Shown here: positions 32,625 through 44,671 of the stretch, one piece after another
Layout of the letters: every line of letters begins with the position of its first letter
Numbering within the stretch: position 1 is the first letter of the stretch
NCBI GenBank assembly: GCA_033002965.1
Contig: JAURVB010014699.1
Location: 49,556 to 113,555, forward strand
Direction of reading: 5' to 3'
From: Piper betle
Lineage: Eukaryota > Streptophyta > Magnoliopsida > Piperales > Piperaceae
DNA: 64,000 nucleotides
The notes under the pieces: model-generated
What the model saw: the letters and a program-made list of their open reading frames with translations, nothing else
Told to the model about the DNA's origin: nothing
Database searches by the model: none
Made by a program: the position numbers and the translations under genes

Positions 32625-33052
32625 GGTGGTATCAGGGCAAGGTTTCCCAAAACTCACATCTTACGACTCAAGTACCTTGTTGAAGAGTCCAATATTTATC
32701 TTTCTCCAATGGGGTCTGTCATTAGTGAATTAGTGGACTCACTAACAAACCTAAGTAATCATTGAAAAAAATTTTTTTTGAACATAACGGAATGTCGATG
32801 GGAACCGCAAAAGGCAGTTTCAGGACATTTCCTGTTGACTATGTAAAAAATTTCAACAAGATGCATTCAGGGTTATGCAGTGAGCCCCGTCAGTGCTACA
32901 ATTGTGGAAGGACAGAACACATACATAAGGACTGTCGTCAGCGTCCGATGCAACAACAAGAGCAACCTGAGGTTCCGAAGATATAGATAATCATAATCAT
33001 CCTATTGATGTTATAATATTTCGGGGACGAAATATTTCTATGTTGGGGCGAT
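32625..33052 (+). mobile_element. B internal region 1 (428 bp)
   Basis: Contains TGGTATCAGGGC (32627-32638, one base off the tRNA-iMet site), a leader shared with family A (GTACCTTGTTGAAGAGTCCA), a gag zinc-knuckle remnant, TTTCGGGGACGAAATATTTC and a polypurine-like GTTGGGGCGAT. The leader is joined directly to late gag, and late gag directly to the pre-LTR tail, so about all of gag-pol is deleted. Confidence 0.9.
32762..32986 (+). pseudogene. gag zinc-knuckle remnant, B internal 1
   Basis: The 74-codon open frame ends with a perfect CCHC knuckle, CYNCGRTEHIHKDC, followed by a Gln/Pro-rich tail. The part before NKMHSG is out of the original gag frame: a base change in the A-run of GTAAAAAATTTC restores the frame just before the knuckle (compare 7427-7500 in A1). 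The first ~300 gag codons are absent. Nucleocapsid knuckles bind RNA; whether this mini-peptide is ever made is unknown. It could simply be a decayed remnant. Confidence 0.7.
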
Positions 33053-33362
33053 TGGAAGAACCATGAAAATAAGTGAAAATTTTTATTTCAAGACTTGAAC
33101 GTAAGTATTATGAAATATTATTTTCGATGAATGGATATGGTTGGTTATTAGGTAGACCGGTCACGGTTCAACGTAAAGCCAAACCCTAACCTTAGAGAAG
33201 ACGTAAGGCAAACTCTTGCATTAGGGAAGACGAACACAACCTAGAGAATACTAATTCATGAACGGATGATGGGGTAAGAGAATTTAATAAAAGGACTCGT
33301 TGAACCTAGGGAATACCTATACATGTGTAGATTTGAGAATTTAATTGAGGAACTCGTTGAAG

Positions 33363-33378
33363 CATATATATATATAGG
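33363..33378 (+). promoter_or_regulatory. TATA-like run in family B LTR
   Basis: CATATATATATATAGG follows GAACTCGTTGAAG and precedes a pyrimidine-rich leader. The same element is in B1, B3 and B4 and, strikingly, in the chimeric E LTR at 41804-43827. Confidence 0.45.
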
Positions 33379-33730
33379 AGGAGGGGTTTAGGGAGGAAAG
33401 GCAATCCACTCCTTCTTGCCTCCTCTCCCGTGCCTTTCCATTGTGGTGAAAGTATTTCATACTTCTTCTTAGTTTCTTTTCCATTAGAACTCTTACATGC
33501 ATGGTTGCAACGCATAAATTCATTAGAAATACCTTGCTAAGTTGTTGGAACTTTTTGGTATAAATTGCAATAGGTCTTTGGGTGTTGAGATATTGTTTGG
33601 TTGCAAATTAGATGGCAGATATGAAATTCATGTTTGACTAGTTTCAAGAAACCCTTTTTTTTTTAGCGGCACTGTTCAAAATCTAATAATAGACATGTCC
33701 GAATGGAACGGACAGTCCATAAATAAATAT

Positions 33731-34568
33731 CGGCCAATAGGGGGGTACGGTGGAATGGACCCATCGGCTCAACCTAATACAGTGGTACGATGGAATGGAC
33801 CCATCGGCCAATAGGGGGGTACGGTGGAATGGCCCCATCTACTCAACCTAATAGAGTGGTACGGTGGAATGGACCCATCGGCCAATAGGGGGCTACGGTG
33901 GAATGGACCCATCGGCTCAACCTAATAAGTAGTACGGTGGAATGGACCCATCGGCCAATAGGGGGTACGGTCGAATGACCCATCGGCTCAACCTAACACA
34001 ATGGTATGGTGGAATGGACCCATCGGCCAATAGGGGGTACGGTGGAATGGACCCATCGGCCAATAGGGGATACGGTGGAATGGACCCATCGGCCCAACAT
34101 AATAAGGGGTACGATCGAATGAACCCATCAGCCAATAGGGGGCACGATGGACTGACCCATCGGCCCAATATTTTATAGTGGCACGGTGGACTAACCCTTC
34201 AGCTAATAGAAGTACAACATAATACGGGGTACGATGGAATGAACCCATTGGCCAATAGGGGGCACAATGGACTAGCCCATCGGCCCAATATTTTATAATG
34301 GCACGGTGGACTAACCCATCAGCCAGTAGAACTACAACATTATAGGGGGTACGATGGAATGAACCCATCGGCCAATAGGGGGCACGATGGACTGACCCAT
34401 CGGCCCAATATTTTATAGTGGCATGGTGGACTAAGCCATCAGCGAATAGAACTACAACATAATAGGGGGTACGATGGCATGAACCCATCGGCCAATAGGG
34501 GCACGATGGACTGACCTATCGGCCCAATATTTTATAGTGGCACGGTGGACTAACCCATCAGCCAATAT
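33731..34568 (+). repeat. 33-bp minisatellite, B type (B2)
   Basis: Same unit as 31417-32332. The minus strand stays open for 166 codons (33988-34488) and the plus strand repeats an 11-residue motif GYGGMDPSANR, because 33 bp equals 11 codons. Confidence 0.92.
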
Positions 34569-34858
34569 TACTACATCGAGCTTGATCCCGACATGGGAAT
34601 GTAGGCCAATCAAGATTGTTTGATTTCAACTCAAATAAGGTAGAATAAAAGAATGATAGGATAGTCAAGTTAGGAGAATGGGTAATAAATGGGACTTCTT
34701 TTTATTTTGTTTTGAGTTATAAATGTGGCTATGGGAAATAGTCTAAGACTGCGGGAACCATTACTTTATAAGTTATTACTCGGCATTTACTAGTTTTATT
34801 TTCGTAACACCTGGCAAACAAGGCCCACAATATTGTTAAAAATGGCCGGGTCATTACA

Positions 34859-35286
34859 GGTGGTATCAGGGCAAGGTTTCCCAAAAACTCACATCTTACG
34901 ACTCAAGTACCTTGTTGAAGAGTCCAATATTTATCTTTCTCCAATGGGGTCTGTCATTAGTGAATTAGTGGACTCACTAACAAACCTAAGTAATCATTGA
35001 AAAAATATTTTTTGAACATAACGGAATGTCGATGGGAACCGCAAAAGGCAGTTTCAGGACATTTCGTGTTGACTATGTAAAAAATTTCAACAAGATGCAT
35101 TCAGGGTTATGCAGTGAGCCCCGTCAGTGCTACAATTGTGGAAGGACAGAACACATACATAAGGACTGTCGTCAGCGTCCGATGCAACAACAAGAGCAAC
35201 CTGAGGTTCCGAAGATATAGATAATCATAATCATCCTATTGATGTTATAATATTTCGGGGACGAAATATTTCTATGTTGGGGCGAT
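34859..35286 (+). mobile_element. B internal region 2 (428 bp)
   Basis: Almost identical to 32625-33052: altered primer site TGGTATCAGGGC, zinc-knuckle remnant, GGGGACGAAATATTTC and GTTGGGGCGAT. Confidence 0.9.
35026..35220 (+). pseudogene. gag zinc-knuckle remnant, B internal 2
   Basis: 64 codons from ATG, ending in the intact knuckle CYNCGRTEHIHKDC and the tail QQQEQPEVPKI. It differs from the copy at 32762 by a Pro-to-Arg change; its upstream ATG is not in the same open frame. Same deletion history as that copy. Confidence 0.7.
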
Positions 35287-37090
35287 TGGAAGAACCATGA
35301 AAATAAGTGAAAATTTTTATTTCAAGACTTGAACGTAAGTATTATGAAATATTATTTTCGATGAATGGATATGGTTGGTTATTAGGTAGACCGGTCACGG
35401 TTCAACGTAAAGCCAAACCCTAACCTTAGAGAAGACGTAAGGCAAACTCTTGCATTAGGGAAGACGAACACAACCTAGAGAATACTAATTCATGAACGGA
35501 TGATGGGGTAAGAGAATTTAATAAAAGGACTCGTTGAACCTAGGGAATACCTATACATGTGTAGATTTGAGAATTTAATTGAGGAACTCGTTGAAGCATT
35601 ATATATATAGGAGGAGGGGTTTAGGGAGGAAAGGCAATCCACTCCTTCTTGCCTCCTCTCCCGTGCCTTTCCATTGTGGTGAAAGTATTTCATACTTCTT
35701 CTTAGTTTCTTTTCCATTAGAACTCTTACATGCATGGTTGCAACGCATAAATTCATTAGAAATACCTTGCTATGTTGTTGGAACTTTTTGGTATAAATTG
35801 CAATAGGTCTTTGGGTGTTGAGATATTGTTTGGTTGCAAATTAGATGGCAGATATGAAATTCATGTTTGACTAGTTTCAAGAAACCCTTTTTTTTTTAGC
35901 GGCACTGTTCAAAATCTAATAATAGACATGTCCGAATGGAACGGACAGTCCATAAATAAATATCGGCCAATAGGGGGGTACGGTGGAATGGACCCATCGG
36001 CTCAACCTAATACAGTGGTACGATGGAATGGACCCATCGGCCAATAGGGGGTACGGTGGAATGGCCCCATCTACTCAACCTAATAGAGTGGTACGGTGGA
36101 ATGGACCCATCGGCCAATAGTGGGCTACGGTGGAATGGACCCATCGGCTCAACCTAATAAGTAGTACGGTGGAATGGACCCATCGGCCAATAGGGGGTAC
36201 GGTCGAATGACCCATCGGCTCAACCTAACACAATGGTATGGTGGAATGGACCCATCGGCCAATAGGGGGTACGGTGGAATGGACCCATCGGCCAATAGGG
36301 GATACGGTGGAATGGACCCATCGGCCCAACATAATAAGGGGTACGATCGAATGAACCCATCAGCCAATAGGGGGCACGATGGACTGACCCATCGGCCCAA
36401 TATTTTATAGTGGCACGGTGGACTAACCCTTCAGCTAATAGAAGTACAACATAATACGGGGTACGATGGAATGAACCCATTGGCCAATAGGGGGCACAAT
36501 GGACTAGCCCATCGGCCCAATATTTTATAATGGCACGGTGGACTAACCCATCAGCCAGTAGAACTACAGCATTATAGGGGGTACGATGGAATGAACCCAT
36601 CGGCCAATAGGGGGCACGATGGACTGACCCATCGGCCCAATATTTTATAGTGGCATGGTGGACTAAGCCATCAGCCAATAGAACTACAACATAATAGGGG
36701 GTACGATGGCATGAACCCATCGGCCAATAGGGGCACGATGGACTGACCTATCGGCCCAATATTTTATAGTGGCACGGTGGACTAACCCATCAGCCAATAT
36801 TACTACATCGAGCTTGATCCCGACATGGGCATGTAGGCCAATCAAGATTGTTTGATTTCAACTCAAATAAGGTAGAATAAAAGAATGATAGGATAGTCAA
36901 GTTAGGAGAATGGGTAATAAATGGGACTTCTTTTTATTTTGTTTTGAGTTATAAATGTGGCTATGGGAAATAGTCTAAGACTGCGGGAACCATTACTTTA
37001 TAAGTTATTACTCGGCATTTACTAGTTTTATTTTCGTAACACCTGGCAAACAAGGCCCACAATATTGTTAAAAATGGCCGGGTCATTACA
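35287..37090 (+). mobile_element. Family B LTR (B3)
   Basis: 1804 bp, near-identical to B2 (only scattered single changes seen by eye), ending GGGTCATTACA. Minisatellite at 35963-36801. Confidence 0.92.
35963..36801 (+). repeat. 33-bp minisatellite, B type (B3)
   Basis: Unit order and variants follow B2 almost base for base, so the arrays were duplicated as a block and not expanded independently. Confidence 0.92.
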
Positions 37091-37518
37091 GGTGGTATCA
37101 GGGCAAGGTTTCCCAAAAACTCACATCTTAGGACTCAAGTACCTTGTTGAAGAGTCCAATATTTATCTTTCTCCAATGGGGTCTGTCATTAGTGAATTAG
37201 TGGACTCACTAACAAACCTAAGTAATCATTGAAAAAATTTTTTTTGAACATAACGGAATGTCGATGGGAACCGCAAAAGGCAGTTTCAGGACATTTCGTG
37301 TTGACTATGTAAAAAATTTCAACAAGATGCATTCAGGGTTATGCAGTGAGCCCCGTCAGTGCTAGAATTGTGGAAGGACAGAACACATACATAAGGACTG
37401 TCGTCAGCGTCCGATGCAACAACAAGAGCAACCTGAGGTTCCGAAGATATAGATAATCATAATCATCCTGTTGATGTTATAATATTTTGGGGACGAAATA
37501 TTTCGAAGTTGGGGAGAT
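37091..37518 (+). mobile_element. B internal region 3 (428 bp)
   Basis: Same structure, but with the less decayed polypurine tract GTTGGGGAGAT immediately before TGTAAGAAACATG at 37519. This shows the ancestral LTR start. Confidence 0.9.
37260..37452 (+). pseudogene. gag zinc-knuckle remnant, B internal 3
   Basis: Same sequence as the copy at 35026, except that the Tyr codon of the knuckle is TAG (CAGTGCTAGAATTG near 37363), so the knuckle is interrupted. Confidence 0.75.
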
Positions 37519-39022
37519 TGTAAGAAACATGAAAATAAGTGAAAATTTTTATTTTAAGACTTGAACGTAACTATTATGAAATATTATTTTTGATGAATGG
37601 ATATGGTTGGTTATTAAGTAGACCGGTCACGGTTCAACGTAAAGCCAAACCCTAACCTTAGAGAAGACGTAAGGCAAACTCTGGCATTAGGGAAGACGAA
37701 CCCAACCTAGAGAATACTAATTCATGAACGGATGGCGGGGTAAGAGAATTTAATAAAGGGACTCGTTGAACCTAGGGAATACCTATACATGAGTAGATTT
37801 GAGAATTTAATTGAGGAACTCGTTGAAGCATATATATATAGGAGGAGGGGTTTAGGGAGGAAATCCAGTCCACTCCTTCTTGCCTCCTCTCCCGTGCCTT
37901 TCCATTGTGGTTAAAGTATTTCATACTTCTTCTTAGTTTCTTTTCCATTAGAACTCTTACATGCATGGTTGCAATGCATAAATTCATTAAAAATACCTTG
38001 CTAAGTTGTTGGAACTTTTTGGTATAAATTGCAATAGGTCTTTGGGTGTTGAGATATTGTATGGTTGCGAATTAGATGGTAGATATGAAATTCATGTTTG
38101 ACTAGTTTCAAGAAACCCTTTTTTTTTAGCCGCACTGTTCTAAATCTAATAATAGACATGTCAGAATGGAACGGACAGTCCATAAATAAATATCGGCCAA
38201 TAGGGAGGTACGGTGGAATGGACCCATCGGCTCAACCTAATACAGTGGTACGATGGAATGGACCCATCGGCCAATAGGGGGTACGGTGGAATGGCCCCAT
38301 CTGCTCAACCTAATAGAGTGGTACGGTTGAATGGACCCATCGGCTCAACCTAATACAGTGGTATGGTTGAATGGACCCATCAGCTCAAGATAATAAGTGG
38401 TACGGTGGAATGGACCCATCGGCCAATAGGGAATACGGTGGAATGGACCCATCGGCCCAACATAATAAGGGCTACGATGGAATGAACCCATCGGCCAATA
38501 GGGGGCACGATGGACTGACCCATCGGCCCAATATTTTATAGTGGCACGGTGGACTAACCCATCAGCCAATAGATGTACAACATAATATGGGGTTCGATGG
38601 AATGAACCCATCGGCCAATAGAGGGCACGATGGACTAACCCATCGGCCCAATATTTTATAATGGCACGGTGGGCTAACCCATCAACCAATAGAACTACAA
38701 CATAATAGGGGGTACGATGGAATGAACCCATCGGTCAATAGGGGGCACGATGGACTGACCCATCGGCCCAATATTTTATAGTGGCACGGTGGACTAACCC
38801 ATCAGCCAATAGAACTACAACATAATAGGGGGTACGATGGAATGAACCCATCGGCCAATAGGGGGCACGATGGACTAACCCATCGGCCCAACCTAATACA
38901 GTGGTATGGTGGAATGGACCCATCGGCCAATAGGGGGTACGGTGGAATGAACCCATCGGCCAATAGGGGGCACGATGGACTAACCCATCGGCTCAACCTA
39001 ATACAGTGGTACGGTGGAATAT
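37519..39022 (+). mobile_element. Family B LTR (B4), 3'-truncated
   Basis: Starts TGTAAGAAACATG after a good polypurine tract. It is more diverged from B2 and B3 than they are from each other. Minisatellite 38193-39020 is cut at GGTGGAAT, where minus-strand A LTR begins with ATGTCTAACATT. The U5 end is missing. Confidence 0.88.
38193..39020 (+). repeat. 33-bp minisatellite, B type (B4)
   Basis: Same unit, but a different order of short and long variants than in B2 and B3. Confidence 0.92.
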
Positions 39023-41743
39023 GTCTAACATTTTTTTTACCAAAACATATATAAAGATCCCACAGTCTTAGACCGTTTCCCAGTAGCCACACTTATTTCT
39101 TAAATAAAAAAAGAAGGAGTCCTCATATTTATTTTGCTCCATGCCCTAGTTGTCAATCACCTAATTTCGTATCTGCACACCTGCAGAGGCAATTCCGCAT
39201 TAGTGATTACAACACTAAGTAGTATAATAGATAAAACAAATCAAGTACATTCTACTATTTCCTCATGTTTATTTTAATATGCAGTGGAGCTATTCCGCTA
39301 TACTCCAAATCAATGCGGAGGAGGTGTCCGTTGTGATCCACACACCCCGGCCATAGCCCTTTTGTGGGGAGGCTACCACTACCATCTCCAGTGCTAGTGT
39401 CTTGCACACCCCGGCCGTAGCCTTTTTGTGGGGAAGCTCTCACTACCAATTCTAGTGCCAATGCCTCACACACCCGGGCCGTAGCCTTTTTATGGGGAGG
39501 CTATAACTTCACTCCAGTGCCAGTGCCTTGCACACCCCGGCCATAGCCTTTTTATGGGGAAACTATCACTACACTCGGGTGAATGCTACGCCCCGTTTGT
39601 GGGGAAGCTCTCACTACTAATTCTAGTGCCAGTGCCTTGCACACCCCGGCCATAGCCTTTTTATGGGGTGGCTATCACAGCACTCAGGTAAATGCTACGC
39701 CCTATTTGTGGGGAAGCTCTCACTGCCAACTCTAGTGCCAGTGCCTCACACACCCCGGCCGTAGCATTTTTATGGGGAGGATATCACTGCACTCAGGTGA
39801 TTGCTATGCCCCGTTTGTGGGGAAGCTCTCACTGCCAACTCTAGGCCAGTGCCTCATACACCCCGGCCGTAGCCTTTTTATGGGGAGGCTATCACTGCAC
39901 TCCTGTGCGATGGAGGAATCGTTGTGCCTTGCTCACCCTGGCCGTAGACTTTTTATGGGACGGCTTCACAACTCCAAAACAATATTAATGAATTACAAAC
40001 TTTACGCACATAATATGACCCAGTGTTGGACTGAGTCAATTCTTTGACCCCGGTTGCACTCGGTGCATGGCGGTCGAATCTGGGCTCAGGCCGACCAAGG
40101 CTACCAACAAGGAAAATACGATGTTCTACCTATTATACATACCTAACTTGTGATTTCGTCTGACTGTGACCCGTGAACCCTAATCTGAATGAGGGCATAT
40201 AATTATTCATTAGTATAATTTTATTTTGCATGAACCTACATGCAACTTACATGACTAATATACTATCAATTTTAAATGATGTAATTAGTTCATGTTAGTC
40301 TTCATTTCTTATTAAATTTTAAGCAATTCTAATGATAATTAATTATTAATTATCCCCATCCAAATCCCCATTATCTAATTGATAATTTAATTATTAACAT
40401 GTCCCATACTTAATTCTTTTGTATTTACCTTCTATTCTAACTCAACCGCATTGAGTTCTCGCATATTTACCTGGTTGCCGTTCTACATTAACAATTCATT
40501 TAATGACCCCAAAGCTCCCAGCTTTATTGTAGTCAACCCGTGAAAGCCGGTATTTTCTTCATGCATGGCAACCACCAGTAACGTGGCGGCCTCCATTTGC
40601 TGCCATGGCGTCTCCAACTTGGCCACCACATGGCAACCCTCAACCAGTCATTGGCGACCCCATTCCGGCCACCTAATCAGCAACCCCGACCTGACCATGG
40701 TGACTCCATGTCGGTTACATAATCAGCCCATAACCCATGGCGTCTACCCCAGTCGGCCAAATAAACACCACCCGACCAGACCCATGACGACTACTCTAGT
40801 CGGCCACATAAACAGCACCCGACCAGCATGTCTTCTTTTCCTTCCACCTAATTTCAGACCCCATCTTCTATCTACCCCACTGATCCGATTGGAAAAACCC
40901 CAAAGATCCAATCTTTATCCGCTGCTATCTCATGAAACTCGGACTACACCCTATATCGGGACCTTAATTTCACCATTAATGGTGGCTGACCAGCAGCCAT
41001 GGCGACCATGTCCTGCCCCATCAAGGTGACAACCAGCACCACCCCAGGTGATGACCAGTCTACGCTTTCCATGGCGGATCCACGTCTGGCCAGCAACACC
41101 ACCCATGGCAACACCGACCTGTTCTCCCCTCGGATTTCACACCTGCGTGCCTCCTCGATGGTCTGTTTTGGCCCTCCAAGGTGACTCCATCCGGCCAGCA
41201 TCACCGTCGGGAGCAATTCCCACCTCCAGCACATCAACCCCGCACCATGGAAGGAAACATGGCGTGGTTGCTGCTGGAAAACAGCAGGACGTCCTCCTGG
41301 TTATCTTCTTCCCTTGTCGATTTCTCATTTAATTCTTATGTTTACCATGTTTATGATTTATGCAACATGTGTATGCATGCAACAAAAGAAAAATAAAGGA
41401 CGAAATCCGGTGTCTGTCTAAGGAGGAAAAATGTAGATGACGCCCCCCTTTTCCTTTTATAATGAATAAAATGATGGCTAGGGTACGTGGAAGCACCCTT
41501 TCACCATAATTCCTTTAACTGGGTAATTGGATAATCAACATGGTCCACTTAATCATTTCACTTAACCTGTTAAATGGATACATGGTATGGTTCACTTAAA
41601 TGGTTAATTGGATAAATAATATAGTCGACTCGACTGATTCAAGTAGAATTATCCAATTAAAAATAACTTTTCAATTAACCGGGTAATTCATACTTATCCA
41701 GCTAACGAATTTTTTCCCACGTTTGATCCCACTGCGTTGAACG

Positions 41744-41784
<41 letters not shown>

Positions 41785-41803
41785 TTCCGGGTCTTTCCAG
41801 TTG
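39023..41803 (-). mobile_element. Family A LTR, minus strand, nearly complete
   Basis: Longest A LTR copy (about 2.8 kb). On the minus strand it runs from a mutated start at 41803 (TGGAAAGACCCGG), through the ATT microsatellite 41745-41785, TATA near 41455, GC-richer block 40560-41330, CAATAAAGCTGGGAGCTTTG near 40520, hairpin near 40215, tandem repeats 39340-39970 and acceptor block near 39185. Only the last ~90 bp of U5 are missing. Frames within 40565-41332 are unassigned. Confidence 0.88.
39340..39970 (-). repeat. Family A LTR tandem repeats (minus)
   Basis: Reverse complement of the 109/62-bp units, with cores CCGGCCGTAGCCTTTTTATG and CCCCGTTTGTGGGGAAGCTC. Confidence 0.9.
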
Positions 41804-43827
41804 ACCTTGATTGCGTTCCAGCGGATGGTGATTGATAGGCTCAGGCAGACCAAGGCTGCCAAAAAGGGAAAGTACAACATTTCAAATGATTATACGGACC
41901 TGGATATTTCGAACTCGCAGCTGTGACCAATGATCCTAATCTAAACGAGAATATAAAATTATACATAAGTATAATTTTATTCGATTAAAAATGCATGCAA
42001 TTAAATGTCTAATATATGTATCATTATTAAAATTTTGAGAATATATCATGTAACAATTCAAAAATATTAAATATTAAATTCTCAGCAAATCTAGTGAGAT
42101 AATTAATTATTCATGTGATATAATCATTTAAGTCCTACTTTATATTTTAAATTAATTATCTAAATTATAATTAATACATAACAGTTGATAAAATAATTAT
42201 TAATAATAAACAAGTATTTAATTTTCCTTTGCAGTGATAATTAATTAACCTCGATCTTGATGATTTAGTTGACTGTTATAATTTTTAATCGCTACTATTA
42301 TTTACAATAATTTAATTAATTAAGTTAAGCAATCAAATTATTTAAAATAATTTTTTATTATTTTAATTCATTAATATTATTAATATATTTATTTTAATTT
42401 ATTCGACTCTATAAAGTTTGAAACTTTATTAATTTTCATTATACTATTTAGGTTCGACGCGAGTGATTTCTACCCAACTCTAGTTTAATAACTCATCGTC
42501 TATATTACTGACTCATTATTAAAATAATCACTTTGTTTAACTAATGTTAAATTTAATATGGTAATGGTAAAATCTTTATTTTATTAATTACTTATAACCA
42601 TCCGACTTAATAATTTATAGCGCATGAAGTACTTATCACTAATTAATTACTATACTGATTATATTACTCATGGATTACCCAATTTTTTATTTATGCCAAT
42701 AACTATGCACATTACATATATAACTTGGCAATTATTATTCATCCAAATCCCTAAGTTACTTGAATTACACCACTACGACCAGCAATAATAGGTAGTACGA
42801 CATTCCCCAAACAAAAGAAGAAACCAGCAACCCTAGACACAACAAGCATACTATACAGAAAGGACGATCAACCGCAAACCAGCAGTGCAACTCACGACGC
42901 CTTCATCAACACGAGGGGCAGCAACTAGAACACATCAACACATGCTCAACAAAACAACCAAATGACCCAACGAAACCCCAGCAATTTAGGCAACCAGAAT
43001 CAACGAGACCACATGGATAAGATGCTAGGGATCCTACAATTCAGCCAGGTGTCTCCAACAAAAAGAAATAATCAAGCGTTGCTACATGCACAACCTGATT
43101 TGGAAGCCACCGACCAAACCGCATGCCTACTTGACAAGGTGCCGCAGAAAACACTCCAAAACACAAGCCGAGAGCAAGGAAAACTAGGGGAGACGGGAAG
43201 GAATGGTGGCAATCAGGCCGACATGCAACCTTCTTCCCAAAGAAAAAAAAATTTGGAAAAACAAGATGAGAAGAACGTCATTAACCCTACATCCTTACCA
43301 TCAAAACCATGCATGCAAGAGTCCTAATGTAAAAGAAATAAGAAAAGGGTTGAGATACTCACGCAGCAATGAGGAGGGTACCAAGGACCGAGAGGAGACA
43401 ATGAGTAGACAGCAAGGGAAAAGGATTTCCCACAATCTTTAAAACTATATATATATACAACTCAACGAGTCCCTCAATTAAATTCTTGCACCCTACCCTA
43501 CCGCCCATTCATAAATAGGTATCACTTGGCTAAACTCCGTTCTCCCTTTTCCTCCCACTCACCAAGTCATCACCCGCCCAAGACTGGGGGTTTGGCCTTA
43601 GGTTGAACCATGACCAGTCGACTAATTATCATAATAATCGTGATGACCAATCATATCAATTCACCCGTACTTCACTTAACCAGGTAACCGGGTAAATAAA
43701 TAGATAAATAATAAAATATAGTAATTAATCGGGTAGAATTAACCTCGTAAAGAATATAACACGTTTGGTCCTTTCCGGACCGCATCCGCGTCAATTTTTA
43801 TTTTTCTTTTTTCTCACGGTCTTTACA
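41804..43827 (-). mobile_element. Chimeric E/B-type LTR, minus strand (E2)
   Basis: Starts at 43827 (minus TGTAAAGACCGTGAG) with an E-type beginning including GGTCCGGAAAGGACC. It then carries a B-type U3 (minus strand: GACCAGTCATGGTTCAACCT..., GAGGGACTCGTTGA, TATATATATATAG), a unique block (42780-43430), a long AT-rich zone, the hairpin near 41960 and the segment ending at 41804, where it is truncated by the A LTR. The frame 42962-43327 lies in the unique block and has no recognised domain. Confidence 0.75.
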
Positions 43828-44553
43828 ATTTTTTAAGAGGTTGCATTCTTGAGTGGGGAGGTGACTAGGAGAAACAATTAGACTTGGCTGAATTCACCTA
43901 CAATAACTCTTACCAAGCCAGTATAGGGATGACACCATTTGAAGCCTTATATGGGAGGCCCTGTAGATCTCCATCGTGTTGGCTAGAGTCTACCAAGGTA
44001 GTTAAAGTCGGGCCAGAGATGGTGAGGGAAGCAACTGAAAAGGTGAAACTCATTCAGCAAAGACTTAAGGCAGCTTAGGATCGACAAAACAGTTTTGCTG
44101 ATACTCAAAGGAAGGACCTAGAGTTCCAAGTTGGGGAGTTTGTATACCTAAAGACATCTCCTATGAAGGGGGTGATCAGATTTAAAATATTAGGGATGTT
44201 GAAGCCAAGATTGATAGGACCGTTTCCAATCCAAGATCGAGCTGGAAATTGTGCATATTGACTAGCATTACCACCAAGCCTAGTGGGAGTACACAATGTA
44301 TTCCATTGTCAATGCTAAAGAAATATGTATGAGATGAAGATCATATCATCACCAATTTTGAAGACTTAGAGCTACAATCAAATTTAACCTACGAGGAAAA
44401 GCCTACCTGCATCTTGGGATGAGAAATAAAGACACTTAGGAACAAGGAAATTCCCTTTGTAAAAGTATTGTGGACAAATCAGGGCTCAGAGGAAGCTACA
44501 TGGGAGACTGAACAAGAAATGGCAAGGAAATACCCTAGCCTGTTTGTGGCATG
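43828..44553 (+). pseudogene. Integrase C-terminal remnant of E1
   Basis: Starts at RGCILEWGGD (about 43840), a TAG, then LAEFTYNNSYQASIGMTPFEALYGRPCRSPSCW. A TAG at 44076 follows LKAA; then VGEFVYLKTSPMKG, IGPFPIQDR, a stop in CAY-stop-LALPP and a frameshift in the VHNVFH region. The end is degraded but AQEEATWE-like sequence is still visible near 44480-44530. It is close to the A1 integrase (11871-12646), so E and A are sister families with the same integrase type. Everything upstream is replaced by the E2 LTR. Confidence 0.85.
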
Positions 44554-44660
44554 TGAGTTTTATATTTGTAGTAGCTTGAACTGATCTCGATGAAATTAAT
44601 AAAGTTGATCATAATTGTTCTGTTGCTTGTTATGATGTTTCGGGGATGAAATATTTCCAA

Positions 44661-44671
44661 GTTGGGGAGAT
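44661..44671 (+). promoter_or_regulatory. Polypurine tract of E1
   Basis: GTTGGGGAGAT lies directly before LTR start TGTAAAGATCGTG; GGGGATGAAATATTTCC precedes it. Confidence 0.85.

Larger units (their letters stand above)
33053..34858 (+). mobile_element. Family B LTR (B2)
   Basis: 1806-bp LTR starting TGGAAGAACCATG (ancestral TGTAAGA, see 37519) and ending GGGTCATTACA. Order: U3, TATA run 33363-33378, unique leader, minisatellite 33731-34568, shared U5. Nearly identical to B3. Confidence 0.92.

Noticed and set aside
40565..41396. Frames up to 154 codons in the family A leader block (also 15043-15714).
   Set aside because: The same DNA in the two copies does not keep one frame, and no domain is recognisable. 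The block is an LTR leader segment.
42962..43442. 121-codon Gln/Asn-rich frame in the chimeric E2 LTR.
   Set aside because: It lies antisense within an LTR leader block, has no known motif, and the composition follows from the A-rich strand.
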